Shown: positions 42,883 through 52,442, counted from the stretch's first letter. The stretch: DNA of 64,000 bases from Streptomyces pactum (GCF_002005225.1 NZ_CP019724.1:5535501-5599500), one strand, 5' to 3'. Numbers and translations: made by a program. The notes: generated from the sequence alone by a model not told the origin.

Positions 42883-44352
42883 ATGACCGACACGCTCCGC
42901 CCCGCCGAGACCGACGCCGCGGCGCCACCGGACCCAATGGGCCTCCCGGACCCCACGGGCCTCCCGGGCCCCTCGAACCGTCCGGAGCTCCCGGAGTCCC
43001 GGACGCTCAAGCGTTCCATCGGGGTCGTCGGCGGTACTCTCCTGACGCTCTCGTGCGTGACCCCAGCCTCCACGCTGTTCGTGGTCGTCCCCGACCTGTT
43101 CGGCTCGCTCGGCACCGCCACCGCCCTGACCATCGCCATCGGCTCCCTGCTCTGTATCGCCGTGGCGTTCTGCTACTCGGAGCTGGGCACCCTCATCCCC
43201 AGCGCGGGCGGCGAGTACGCCATGGTGTCGACGATGGCGGGGCGGCTGGCGGGCTGGCTGGTCTTCGTCCTGTCCCTGCTGGTCGTCATGATCGTGCCGC
43301 CGGTGATCGCGATGGGCACCGCCGACTACCTCGAACCGGTCGTGCACCTCGACCCGTCCCTCGCGGGCGCCGGCGTCATGGTGCTCGCCACCCTCGCCGG
43401 CCTGCTCGACCTGCGCGCCAACGCCTGGATCACCGGCGTCTTCCTGGTCCTGGAGGTCATCGCCGCCGCCGTCGTCGCGGTGCTGGGCTTCGCCCACGCC
43501 GAGCGCGGCCCGGGCAGCCTCGCCGCCATGGAGGTGGCCGGCACGGACGGCGGCGCGGACCCCGTGACGGCCATGCTGGTCGTCTCCGGGCTCGCCATCG
43601 CCCTGTTCGTCACCCAGGGCTTCTCCACCGCCGTCTACCTCTCCGAGGAGCTGGAGAACCCGCGCCGCAACGTCGCCCGCACGGTGCTCGCCACCCTCGG
43701 CATCTCCGCCGTGATCATCCTGGTCCCGGTCGTCGCCATCACCCTCGGCGCCTCCGACCTCGCGGAGCTGACCGGCGGCGACATCGGCGCCATGGTCACC
43801 GCCTGGTCCAACTCCGCCGTCGGCACCTTCGTCAGCCTCTGCGTGGCCCTCGCCATCGTCAACGCGGGCATCGTGATGGTCATCCAGAACTCGCGCGTCC
43901 TGTTCGCCTCCGCCCGCGACAAGGCCTGGCCCGAGCCGGTGAACGCCCTCTTCGCCAAGCTCGGCCGGTTCGGCTCCCCGTGGGTCGCCACCCTCGCCGT
44001 CGGCGTGCCCGGCGCCCTGCTGTGCTTCGTCGACCTGGACACCCTGTACGGCGTGACGGGCGTCTCCGTCACGGGCATGTACCTGCTCGTCGCGGTCGCC
44101 GCCCTGCTCGCCCGCCGGGGCTCCCACCGGCACGCGCACGCCTGGCGCATGCCCCTGTGGCCCGCGATGCCGGTCCTGCTGATCGCCGTCCTCGCCTACA
44201 TCCTGACCCAGCAGGAGGTGAGCCACCTGCTGTGGACCGGCGGCATCACCGCCGTCGCCACCCTTTACTGGGCCCTGTACCTGCGCCCCCGCCGCGACAC
44301 CCGCTGGCTGGTGACCCTCCCGGACGACGTCCGCGAACCCGCCCGTCCGTGA
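42883..44352 (+). CDS. APC-superfamily amino acid permease
   Basis: The 489-residue protein has about twelve hydrophobic helices and the APC-type N-terminal pattern (LKRSIGVVGGTLLTLSCVTPASTLFVVVPDLF) with SELGTLIPSAGGEYAMVSTM, typical of amino acid/polyamine transporters driven by proton or sodium gradients. Substrate unknown. The N-terminal 35 residues are Pro/Glu-rich and cytoplasmic. Stands alone, with a repeat-rich gap downstream. Confidence 0.87.
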   Translation: MTDTLRPAETDAAAPPDPMGLPDPTGLPGPSNRPELPESRTLKRSIGVVGGTLLTLSCVTPASTLFVVVPDLFGSLGTATALTIAIGSLLCIAVAFCYSELGTLIPSAGGEYAMVSTMAGRLAGWLVFVLSLLVVMIVPPVIAMGTADYLEPVVHLDPSLAGAGVMVLATLAGLLDLRANAWITGVFLVLEVIAAAVVAVLGFAHAERGPGSLAAMEVAGTDGGADPVTAMLVVSGLAIALFVTQGFSTAVYLSEELENPRRNVARTVLATLGISAVIILVPVVAITLGASDLAELTGGDIGAMVTAWSNSAVGTFVSLCVALAIVNAGIVMVIQNSRVLFASARDKAWPEPVNALFAKLGRFGSPWVATLAVGVPGALLCFVDLDTLYGVTGVSVTGMYLLVAVAALLARRGSHRHAHAWRMPLWPAMPVLLIAVLAYILTQQEVSHLLWTGGITAVATLYWALYLRPRRDTRWLVTLPDDVREPARP

Positions 44353-44565
44353 CCGGTCGTCGGTTGCCGGGCCGTCTGTCCGTGGCTGGTCGTCGGTGCG
44401 GGTGGCCGTCCGTCCGTGATCGGTCGTCGGTTGCCGGGCCGTCTGTCCGTGACCAGTCGTCGGTTGCCGGGCCGTCTGCCCGTGGCTGGTCGTCGGTGCC
44501 GGTGGCCGTCCGTCCGTGACCAGTCGTCGGTCCCCGGGGGGCGCCCCTCCGTGACCGGCCCTCGG
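44353..44565. repeat. Degenerate 34-37-bp tandem repeat downstream of the permease
   Basis: Six imperfect units of the type CCGTGACCGGTCGTCGGTTG + CCGGGCCGTCTGT, alternating with a GTGGCTGGTCGTCGGTGC variant, fill the gap. No gene is credible in 44353-44703. Confidence 0.8.
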
Positions 44566-44703
44566 CCCCGGGAGCCCACCCGGCGCTCAACCCGGCCTAC
44601 CGCGCCCGTGGTACACGGCACCGGCGCCGTACCTCCGTGGGAGGGGCGGTGGTTCAGCCCGCGGGCTGCCCCCGATGTCGGCGGCGGCCCGTACCGTTGA
44701 CGC

Positions 44704-47355
44704 ATGGATCTTCGACTGCCCCGCGTGCGAGGGCTGCTACGGGGGCCCCGGCGGTTGCTCGCCGCCGCGGCCGCCGTCGTCGTACTCGCCGGCGCCGGGA
44801 CATGGACGGCCGTCGCCGGTGACGACCCGCCCCCGGTGCACCGCGCCGACCGGGTGATGGCCGCGGGCGACGGGGTGCGCCTGGACACCTCCTACTTCAC
44901 CGCGGGCTCCGGCGGCCCCCGCCCGGCCGTCCTGCTCGCGCACGGCTTCGGCGGCAGCAAGGCCGACGTACGGGAGCAGGCGGAGAGCCTCGCACGGGAC
45001 GGGTACGCGGTCCTGACCTGGTCGGCGCGCGGCTTCGGCGAGTCCACCGGGAAGATCGGGCTGAACGCCCCGGACGGCGAGGTCGCCGACGTGTCCCGGC
45101 TGATCGACTGGCTGGCGCAGCAGCCGCAGGTCCGGCTGGACGAGAAGGGCGACCCGCGCGTGGGCATGGCCGGCGGCTCCTACGGCGGCGCGGTCGCGCT
45201 GCTGGCCGCCGGGCACGACAAGCGGGTCGACGCGATCGCCCCCGCCATCACGTACTGGAACCTCGCGGACGCCCTCTTCCCGAACGGCGTCTTCAAGAAG
45301 CTGTGGGCCGGCATCTTCGTCAACCTGGGCGGCGGCTGCGAGGAGCTCGAGGCCGGACTCTGCCGGATGTACCAGCGCGTCGCCGAGAGCGGGACGCCGG
45401 ACGCGGAGGCGGTGAAGCTCCTCGAGGAGCGCAGCCCGCAGGCCGTCGGCGACCGCATCGACGTGCCCACGCTCCTGATGCAGGGCCAGACCGACTCCCT
45501 CTTCCCGCTCGGCCAGGCCGACGCCGCCGCCAAGGCGATCCGCGCCAACGGCGCCCCCGTCGACGTCGACTGGATCGCGGGCGGCCACGACGGCGGCGAC
45601 CTGGAGACGGACCGGGTCGAGGCCCGCGTCGGGGCGTGGTTCGACCGCTATCTGAAGGGCGACGAGTCGGCCGCCACCGGCCCCGCGTTCCGCGTCAGCC
45701 GCACCCTCGGCTCCGGCAGCGGCGACGGTGAACCCCGCCTGGAGGGCGTCAGCGCAGACTCCTACCCCGGCCTGGCGGGCGAGCTCCGCCCGATCGGACT
45801 CCGCGGACGCGAGCAGAGCTTCGACAACCCGGCCGGCGCCAGCCCGCCCGCCGTCTCCGCCCTGCCCGGAATCGGCGGCTCCGGCGGCCTGTCCCAACTC
45901 TCCTCGCTCGGCCTCGGTGTCTCGCTGGACTTCCCCGGCCAGTACGCCGCCTTCGAGTCGGCGCCCGTCCGGGAGGACCTGCAGATCACCGGCTCGCCGA
46001 CCGCGACCGTCCACGTGGAGTCCACCAGCGACGAGGCCGTGCTCTTCGCCAAGGTGTACGACGTCGGCCCCGGCGGCACCCAGCGGGTGCTCCCCTCCCA
46101 ACTGGTCACGCCCGTCAGGGTGGAGAACGCCGGAGCCGGCGAGGACGTGAAGATCACCCTGCCGGCCGTCGACCACGAGATCGAGAGCGGCCACCGGCTG
46201 CGCCTGGTCCTGTCCTCCACCGACCTGGGTTACGCCTCACCGGCCGCTCCCGCCACGTACACCGTCTCCCTCAAGGGCGACCTGGAGGTGCCCACGGCCC
46301 TCGGCGGGAGCGGCCAGGTGGCCGGGCTGCCCGCCTGGGTCTGGTGGGCGCCCCTGGCCGGAGCCGCGGTCGCCGCGGCCCTGCTGCTGACCGCCCGCCG
46401 CCGCACCACGGCCCCGCCGCCCGACCCCGCGCTGGCCGACGTGCCGCTTGAGATCACGGACCTGAGCAAGCGGTACGCCAAGTCCACCGACCGGTACGCC
46501 GTGCGGGACCTGTCGTTCCGGGTGGAGAGGGGCCAGGTCCTGGGCCTGCTCGGGCCGAACGGCGCGGGCAAGACGACGACCCTGCGCATGCTCATGGGCC
46601 TGATCGCGCCGGACGGCGGCGAGGTCCGCGTCTTCGGTCACGCCATCGCGCCCGGCGCCCCGGTCCTCTCCCGCGTCGGCGCCTTCGTCGAGGGCGCGGG
46701 CTTCCTGCCGCACCTGTCCGGCCGCGAGAACCTGGAGCTGTACTGGCGGGCCACCGGCCGCCCGCCGCAGGACGCGCACCTCGACGAGGCCCTGGAGATC
46801 GCCGGCCTCGGCGACGCGCTCGCCCGCGCGGTGCGCACCTACTCCCAGGGCATGCGCCAGCGCCTCGCCATCGCCCAGGCCATGCTGGGCCTGCCCGACC
46901 TGCTGATCCTGGACGAGCCGACCAACGGCCTGGACCCGCCGCAGATCCGCGAGATGCGCGAGGTGATGATCCGCTACGCGGCGGCAGGCCGCACGGTGAT
47001 CGTCTCCAGCCACCTGCTGGCCGAGGTCGAGCAGACCTGCACCCACCTGGTGGTCATGGACCACGGCAGGCTCGTCCAGGCCGGTCCGGTCGGCGAGATC
47101 GTCGGCTCCGGCGACACGCTGCTGGTGGGCACCGTCGCGCGCGTGGACGCGCCCCTCGTCGAGAAGGTCGCCGCCCTGCCGGGCGTGGCCTCGGCGGCCG
47201 CCACCGACGGTGGCCTGCTGGTCCGGCTCGGCGCCGGGGGAACGGCCCGGGACCTGATCGCCGAACTCGTACGCCTGGACGTGCCCGTGGAGTCGGTGGG
47301 TCCCCACCGGCGCCTCGAGGACGCCTTCCTCACCCTGATCGGAGACCCGGCATGA
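44704..47355 (+). CDS. Fusion of an extracellular CocE/X-Pro-type hydrolase to an ABC ATPase
   Basis: The 883-residue protein joins two enzymes. Residues 18-38 are an N-terminal membrane anchor. Residues 60-315 form an alpha/beta hydrolase with nucleophile S159 (GGSYGG), D264 (GQTDSLF) and H295 (GGHDGG); residues 350-530 form the jelly-roll beta domain typical of X-Pro dipeptidyl peptidase / CocE enzymes. A second membrane helix (about 542-563, WWAPLAGAAVAAALLL) leads to a cytoplasmic ABC ATPase: Walker A GPNGAGKTTT, signature YSQGMRQRLAIAQ, Walker B LLILDEPTNG. The start is the ATG at 44704. Its TGA overlaps the downstream permease start by 4 bp. Confidence 0.88.
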   Translation: MDLRLPRVRGLLRGPRRLLAAAAAVVVLAGAGTWTAVAGDDPPPVHRADRVMAAGDGVRLDTSYFTAGSGGPRPAVLLAHGFGGSKADVREQAESLARDGYAVLTWSARGFGESTGKIGLNAPDGEVADVSRLIDWLAQQPQVRLDEKGDPRVGMAGGSYGGAVALLAAGHDKRVDAIAPAITYWNLADALFPNGVFKKLWAGIFVNLGGGCEELEAGLCRMYQRVAESGTPDAEAVKLLEERSPQAVGDRIDVPTLLMQGQTDSLFPLGQADAAAKAIRANGAPVDVDWIAGGHDGGDLETDRVEARVGAWFDRYLKGDESAATGPAFRVSRTLGSGSGDGEPRLEGVSADSYPGLAGELRPIGLRGREQSFDNPAGASPPAVSALPGIGGSGGLSQLSSLGLGVSLDFPGQYAAFESAPVREDLQITGSPTATVHVESTSDEAVLFAKVYDVGPGGTQRVLPSQLVTPVRVENAGAGEDVKITLPAVDHEIESGHRLRLVLSSTDLGYASPAAPATYTVSLKGDLEVPTALGGSGQVAGLPAWVWWAPLAGAAVAAALLLTARRRTTAPPPDPALADVPLEITDLSKRYAKSTDRYAVRDLSFRVERGQVLGLLGPNGAGKTTTLRMLMGLIAPDGGEVRVFGHAIAPGAPVLSRVGAFVEGAGFLPHLSGRENLELYWRATGRPPQDAHLDEALEIAGLGDALARAVRTYSQGMRQRLAIAQAMLGLPDLLILDEPTNGLDPPQIREMREVMIRYAAAGRTVIVSSHLLAEVEQTCTHLVVMDHGRLVQAGPVGEIVGSGDTLLVGTVARVDAPLVEKVAALPGVASAAATDGGLLVRLGAGGTARDLIAELVRLDVPVESVGPHRRLEDAFLTLIGDPA

Positions 47356-48233
47356 GCACGCTGGCCGAAGGCGCCGCGTCCGCCGGCCCCCAGGAGGCCG
47401 CCGACGGCTACCGCGCGGGCCGCACGCTGCCCGTGCGGGTCGAGCTGGTCCGGCAGCTCAAGCGGCGCCGCACGCTCGTCATGGGCGGCATCCTGTTCGC
47501 CCTGCCGTTCGTCCTGCTCGTCGCCTTCCGGATCGGCGGCGAGCCGGGCGGTGCGAACAACCGGATCAGCCTGATGGACACGGCCACCGCGTCGGGCGCC
47601 AACTTCGCCGCGGTGAACCTCTTCGCCTCCGCGGGGTTCCTCCTCGTCGTGCCCGTCGCCCTGTTCTTCGGGGACACGGTCGCCTCGGAGGCCGGCTGGT
47701 CGTCCCTGCGCTACCTGCTGGCGGCGCCGGTGCCCCGCGCCCGCCTGCTCTGGTCCAAGCTGGTCGTCGCCCTCACCCTCAGCCTCGCCGCGATCGTCCT
47801 GCTGCCGCTGGTCGCGCTCGCCGTCGGCTCGGTCGCCTACGGCTGGGGGCCGCTGGAGCTGCCCACCGGCGGCAGCCTGCCCACCGGCACCGCTGCCGAG
47901 CGCCTGGCCATCACGGTGGCGTACGTCTTCGTCTCGCAACTGGTCACCGCCGCCCTGGCGTTCTGGCTCTCCACCAAGACGGACGCGCCCCTCGGCGCGG
48001 TCGGCGGCGCGGTCGGCCTGACCATCATCGGCAACGTCCTGGACGAGGTGACCGCCCTCGGCGACTGGCGCGCCTTCCTGCCCGCGCACTGGCAGTACGC
48101 CTGGCTCGACACGGTGCGGCCGGAACTGGACTGGACCCGCCTGATCCAGGGCACCTCGCTGTCGGTGACGTACGCGCTGGTGCTCTTCGCCCTGGCCTTC
48201 CGGGGGTTCGCCCGCAAGGACATCGTCTCCTAG
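47352..48233 (+). CDS. ABC transporter permease partner of the hydrolase-ATPase fusion
   Basis: The 293-residue protein has six predicted helices (LVMGGILFALPFVLLVAF, FAAVNLFASAGFLLVVPVALFFG, LTLSLAAIVLLPLVALAVG and others) as in ABC-2 exporter membrane subunits, with a cytoplasmic start. Coupled to the fusion gene by an ATGA overlap, it should supply the membrane channel that the fused ATPase drives. Cargo unknown. Confidence 0.87.
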   Translation: MSTLAEGAASAGPQEAADGYRAGRTLPVRVELVRQLKRRRTLVMGGILFALPFVLLVAFRIGGEPGGANNRISLMDTATASGANFAAVNLFASAGFLLVVPVALFFGDTVASEAGWSSLRYLLAAPVPRARLLWSKLVVALTLSLAAIVLLPLVALAVGSVAYGWGPLELPTGGSLPTGTAAERLAITVAYVFVSQLVTAALAFWLSTKTDAPLGAVGGAVGLTIIGNVLDEVTALGDWRAFLPAHWQYAWLDTVRPELDWTRLIQGTSLSVTYALVLFALAFRGFARKDIVS

Positions 48234-48469
48234 GAGGCGCAGTCCGGGGAGGGGCCGTGGGGGACTGGGACCCGCCCCCTCGCCCCCCACTGATCCCGCC
48301 CCGTCGCGGAGACCTCGCCCAGGTCACCGGCGGGTCACCCACCGGTCTCGACGGCCTGCCGCCGTGCCCGCTTCGAGACACACCCGTAACGCCCCGTGCC
48401 GCACGTTCCGCCTCGCCGCGCCGTCACAGTCACATGCACGGGCGTCAACGGAACCAGGGGGCACGGAAG

Positions 48470-50125
48470 ATGAAGCGGTACCGGACACGAAGGCCGATCG
48501 GCGCGCTGCTCGCGCTCACGGCGGCGGGCGGCCTGCTGCTCACCGGCTGCGGGGGCGGGGGCGACGCCGCTCACGGGGCGAAGGACTCCGCGGCCGACTC
48601 CCGGGGCGGCTCGGCCCCGCTGCCCGCGCCCGACCGCCCCCGGGGCGAGGGCGGACAGCGGTTCGAGGGCGGGGAGACCGGGGAGAACGGTGACTCCCGC
48701 GACACCGCCCCCGCCCCCGGCCACCTCTCCACCTTCGCCCTCGACGTCGACACCGCCTCCTACGGCTACGCCCGCCGCACCCTCTCCGAGGGCCGGCTGC
48801 CCGACCCCTCGACGGTCCGGCCCGAGGAGTTCGTCAACAGCTTCCGCCAGGACTACGACCGTCCCGACGGCGACGGCTTCACGGTGACCGTGGACGGCGC
48901 CCGCACCGACGAGGGGGACTGGTCGCTGGTCCGCGTGGGGCTGGCCACTCGGGGCGCCGAGCAGGAGGGCGATCGCCCGCCCGCCGCCCTGACGTTCGTC
49001 ATCGACATCTCCGGCTCCATGGCCGAGCCCGGCCGGCTCGACCTCGCCAAGGAGTCCCTCGGCACGATGACCGACCGCCTGCGCGACGACGACTCGGTCG
49101 CGCTCGTCACCTTCAGCGACGAGGCCGAGACGGTGCTGCCGATGACCCGGCTCGGCGACCGCCGCGGCCGGATCCACGACGCGATCGACAGCCTCGAGCC
49201 GACCGACTCCACCAACCTCGGCGCGGGCGTCGAGACCGGCTACGCCACCGCCGTCGAGGGCCGCCGCGAGGGCGCCACCAACCGCGTCGTCCTCGTCTCC
49301 GACGCCCTGGCCAACACCGGCGACACCGACGCGGACGCCATCCTCGAACGCATCGCGGACGCCCGCCGCGAGCACGGCATCACCCTTTTCGGCGTCGGCG
49401 TCGGCAGCGACTACGGCGACGCCCTGATGGAACGCCTCGCCGACAAGGGCGACGGCCACACCACATACGTGTCGGACACCGAGGACGCCCGGGAGGTCTT
49501 CTGCGAGCAACTCCCGCGCCACGTCGAACTGACCGCCCGCGACGCCAAGGCCCAGGTCGCCTTCGATCCCGAGACGGTCGCCGAGTTCCGCCTCGTCGGC
49601 TACGACAACCGCCGGGTCGCCGACGAGGACTTCCGCGACGACCGCGTCGACGGCGGCGAGGTCGGCCCCGGCCACACCGTCACCGCCCTGTACGCCGTCC
49701 GAGTCCGGCCCGGCGCCGACGGTCACCTCGCCACGGCCACCGTCCGCTGGCTCGACCCCGACACCCGGGCCCCGCACGAGGAGTCCGGCGACGTGGAGAC
49801 CGACGCCCTCGACGGCTCCGTCTGGGACGCGGACCACGGCCTGCGGGTCACCGCGACCGCCGCCTACTTCGCCGACGCGCTGCGTTCCACCCACGCCGAC
49901 CACGGCGACGGCGACCACGGCGACGGCGACCACGGCGACGACAACTACGCCGACGACAGCCACGGCGACGACAGTCAAAGCTACGACGGCCGCCACGGCT
50001 CCCTGCCGGGCGCGCCGGGACTCGGTGAACTCGCCGAGCGTGCCGACTCCCTGGCCGACCGCACGGAGGACGAGGACGTCCGGGGCCTGGCCGAGGCGAT
50101 CGGCACGGCGAACCGGCTGACCTGA
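48470..50125 (+). CDS. von Willebrand factor type A domain lipoprotein (YfbK-like)
   Basis: The 551-residue protein has a signal with lipobox (LALTAAGGLLLTGC), a linker, a YfbK-type N-terminal region (STFALDVDTASYGYARRTL, VRPEEFVNSFRQDY) and a vWA domain with the metal-ion-dependent adhesion site: DISGSMAEPGRL, later TNLGAG and VLVSDALANTG. These proteins are extracytoplasmic and often bind partners through the MIDAS metal. Near the C-terminus a His/Asp/Gly repeat (HGDGDHGDGDHGDD) could bind metal. ATG 48470 is preferred, with GGGGG and GGAAG nearby. Confidence 0.88.
   Translation: MKRYRTRRPIGALLALTAAGGLLLTGCGGGGDAAHGAKDSAADSRGGSAPLPAPDRPRGEGGQRFEGGETGENGDSRDTAPAPGHLSTFALDVDTASYGYARRTLSEGRLPDPSTVRPEEFVNSFRQDYDRPDGDGFTVTVDGARTDEGDWSLVRVGLATRGAEQEGDRPPAALTFVIDISGSMAEPGRLDLAKESLGTMTDRLRDDDSVALVTFSDEAETVLPMTRLGDRRGRIHDAIDSLEPTDSTNLGAGVETGYATAVEGRREGATNRVVLVSDALANTGDTDADAILERIADARREHGITLFGVGVGSDYGDALMERLADKGDGHTTYVSDTEDAREVFCEQLPRHVELTARDAKAQVAFDPETVAEFRLVGYDNRRVADEDFRDDRVDGGEVGPGHTVTALYAVRVRPGADGHLATATVRWLDPDTRAPHEESGDVETDALDGSVWDADHGLRVTATAAYFADALRSTHADHGDGDHGDGDHGDDNYADDSHGDDSQSYDGRHGSLPGAPGLGELAERADSLADRTEDEDVRGLAEAIGTANRLT
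49890..49990 (+). repeat. GGCGAC/CACGGC repeat coding for a His-Asp-Gly tract
   Basis: Repeated CACGGCGACGGCGAC units encode an HGDGD tract in the vWA lipoprotein. Length change by whole units would keep the frame. Confidence 0.75.
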
Positions 50126-50149
50126 CGCGCCGAGTCCGGGGCGGACCCG

Positions 50150-50178
50150 TTGACCTATGCTTACTCTCGAGTAAGTTT
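50150..50178 (+). promoter_or_regulatory. Promoter overlapped by twin operators
   Basis: TTGACC (50150-50155) and TAAGTT (50172-50177), with a 16-nt spacer, form a plausible -35/-10 pair for the acyl-CoA ligase. The first operator lies in the spacer. Confidence 0.45.
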
Positions 50179-50190
50179 ACTCGGGAGTAA
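50161..50190 (+). promoter_or_regulatory. Twin TetR-type operators TTACTCnnGAGTAA
   Basis: TTACTCTCGAGTAA (50161-50174) and TTACTCGGGAGTAA (50177-50190) are two exact palindromic sites, centres 16 bp apart. This class of site is recognised by TetR-family regulators of fatty-acid/lipid genes in actinobacteria. It overlaps the promoter of the acyl-CoA ligase. The regulator is not in the window. Confidence 0.8.
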
Positions 50191-50259
50191 GCACGCCTGG
50201 GCGGACAGGCTCAGGCGCGCACGACACAACGTCAGTCCGATCCGCGACCGGGAGCCGTC

Positions 50260-52206
50260 ATGGGCGTACGCAAGGACCTGAAACGGGCGAGAGAGCGCGG
50301 CGACCTGGCGTCCCGCACGAGGACCGAGACCGTCGGGGACGAGCGGGGCACCGTCCGTGAGGCCCGCACCGCCCCCCTCGCGCCGCGCCCCACCACCGGC
50401 AGTACCGCCGACATCCCGTTCACCAACGCGGCCGAGGCCCCCGACGCGGTGGTCCTGCGCCGCGAGGTCCACGGCGTCTGGCGGCCCGTCACCGCGGCGG
50501 AGTTCGCCCGCGAGGTGACCGCCGTGGCCAAGGGCCTGATCGCCGCCGGCCTGGAACCCGGCGGACGGGTCGCCGTCATGTCCCGCACCCGCTACGAGTG
50601 GACGGTCCTGGACTTCGCGATCTGGGCCGCCGGCGGCCAGACCGTCCCCGTCTACGCCACCTCCTCCGCCGACCAGGTCGAGTGGATCGTCCGCGACTCC
50701 GGCGCCCGGCACGTGGTCACCGAGACCGCCGCGAACACCGCGACCGTCGTCGCCGGCACCGCCGGCCACCCCGAGCACCCACGCACCTGGGAACTCGACG
50801 CCGGCGCGCTCACCGACCTCACGGCCCTGGGCCTGGGGGTGAGCGACGAGGAGGTCGCCAAGCGCCGCACCGCCCTGACCCCGGACACGGTGGCGACGGT
50901 CTGCTACACCTCCGGCACCACCGGACGCCCCAAGGGCTGCGTCCTCACCCACGCCAACCTGCACGCCGAGGCCGCCAACACGGTCGAACTGCTGCACCCG
51001 ATCTTCAAGGAGGTCACCGGCCAGACCGCCTCGACCCTCCTCTTCCTCCCGCTCGCCCACATCCTCGGCCGCACCATCCAGATCGCCTGCCTGCTGGCCC
51101 GCATCGAGGTCGGCCACTTCCCGAGCATCAAGCCCGACGAGCTCCGCCCCGCGCTGAAGACGTTCCGCCCGACCTTCCTGGTCGGTGTGCCGTACCTCTT
51201 CGAGAAGATCCACGACACGGGCCGCGCGACCGCCGAGAAACTCGGCCGCGGCGCCTCCTTCGAACGGGCCCACCGCCTCGCCGTCCGCTTCGGCGGAGCC
51301 CACCTGGAGCGGTTCCTCGGCCGCGGCAAGGGCCCCGGGCCCGGTCTGTGGGCCGGCTGGGCCCTGTACGACCTGCTGGTCTACCGCCGCGTCCGCAAGG
51401 AACTCGGCGGCCGGATGCGCTACGCCATCAGCGGCGGCTCCCCGCTCGAGAGCGACCTCAACCTGTTCTTCTACGCCGCCGGAATCATGGTCTACGAGGG
51501 CTACGGCCTGACCGAGACCACCGCCGCCGCCACCATCGTCCCGCCGCTGGGCCCCCGCCCCGGCACCGTCGGCCCACCGGTCCCCGGCACGGCCGTGCGC
51601 ATCGCGGACGACGGCGAGGTCCTCATCAAGGGCGGCATCGTCTTCGGGAGCTACCGGGGCGACCCGGAGGCCACCGACGCCGCCCTCACCGACGGCTGGT
51701 TCGCCACCGGTGACCTCGGCTCCCTGGACGAGGACGGCTACCTCACCATCACCGGCCGCAAGAAGGACCTCCTGGTCACCTCCGGCGGCAAGAACGTCTC
51801 CCCGGCCGTCCTGGAGGACCGCCTGCGCAGCCGCCCACCGGTCGCCCAGTGCCTCGTCGTCGGTGACGACCGCCCCTTCGTCGCCGCCCTGATCACCCTC
51901 GACCCGGACGCCGTCGCCCACTGGCTGTCGGTCCGGAAACTGCCCGCCGACACCCCGTTGTCCGAGGTCGTGCGGGACGAACGGATGCGCGCCGACGTCC
52001 AGAAGGCCGTGGACCACGCCAACGCGGCCGTCTCCCGGGCCGAGTCGATCCGCGCCTTCCGGCTCGTCGAGGGCGAGTTCACCGAGGAGAACGGGCTGCT
52101 GACCCCGTCTCTGAAAGTGAAGCGGCACGCGGCGGTGGCGGCGTACGCGGCCGAGATCGAGGCGCTGTACGCGTCGGGGCGCGGCCCCGGGACGCGGGCG
52201 CGCTGA
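50260..52206 (+). CDS. Long-chain fatty acid-CoA ligase (AMP-forming)
   Basis: The 648-residue ANL-superfamily enzyme has the AMP-binding P-loop YTSGTTGRPKGCVLTHAN, the acyl pocket region PTFLVGVPYLFEKIHDT, YEGYGLTETTAAATIV and the C-terminal GDLGSLDEDGYLTITGRKKDLLVTSGGKNVSP, where the late lysine of the family is catalytic. It activates long-chain fatty acids to CoA thioesters for degradation or lipid synthesis. ATG 50260 has GGGAG upstream. The first 40 residues are polar and may be an extra tail. Expression is likely controlled by the twin TetR-type operators upstream. Confidence 0.93.
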   Translation: MGVRKDLKRARERGDLASRTRTETVGDERGTVREARTAPLAPRPTTGSTADIPFTNAAEAPDAVVLRREVHGVWRPVTAAEFAREVTAVAKGLIAAGLEPGGRVAVMSRTRYEWTVLDFAIWAAGGQTVPVYATSSADQVEWIVRDSGARHVVTETAANTATVVAGTAGHPEHPRTWELDAGALTDLTALGLGVSDEEVAKRRTALTPDTVATVCYTSGTTGRPKGCVLTHANLHAEAANTVELLHPIFKEVTGQTASTLLFLPLAHILGRTIQIACLLARIEVGHFPSIKPDELRPALKTFRPTFLVGVPYLFEKIHDTGRATAEKLGRGASFERAHRLAVRFGGAHLERFLGRGKGPGPGLWAGWALYDLLVYRRVRKELGGRMRYAISGGSPLESDLNLFFYAAGIMVYEGYGLTETTAAATIVPPLGPRPGTVGPPVPGTAVRIADDGEVLIKGGIVFGSYRGDPEATDAALTDGWFATGDLGSLDEDGYLTITGRKKDLLVTSGGKNVSPAVLEDRLRSRPPVAQCLVVGDDRPFVAALITLDPDAVAHWLSVRKLPADTPLSEVVRDERMRADVQKAVDHANAAVSRAESIRAFRLVEGEFTEENGLLTPSLKVKRHAAVAAYAAEIEALYASGRGPGTRAR

Positions 52207-52339
52207 CCCGCCGGCACTGCGGACGGCATGCGAAAGGGGCGGACCGCCGATGCGACGGTGGCGAATCCGGGTTCCGGCCGCGCCGTCCGGCCCGGCGGGC
52301 CGCCCACCGGGACGACGCCCTGGAGCTCGCCGGCCTCGG

Positions 52340-52390
52340 TGAGTTCCCGCCTCGGTGAGTTCCCGCCTCGGCGACTTCCCGCCTCCCGCG
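52340..52390. repeat. Short tandem repeat upstream of the chaplin gene
   Basis: Three copies of GAGTTCCCGCCTCGG-type units (about 16 bp) lie in the acyl-CoA ligase / chaplin gap. No gene in 52207-52593 is credible. Confidence 0.65.
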
Positions 52391-52442
52391 CACTCCCTTC
52401 CACGCTTTTCCGGATGTCGATCGGTCCAACCGGGTGAACTTG

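Noticed and set aside
44737..46194. A 485-codon frame antisense to the hydrolase-ATPase fusion
   Set aside because: Antisense shadow with Val/Gly/Arg/Asp-rich composition and no motifs.
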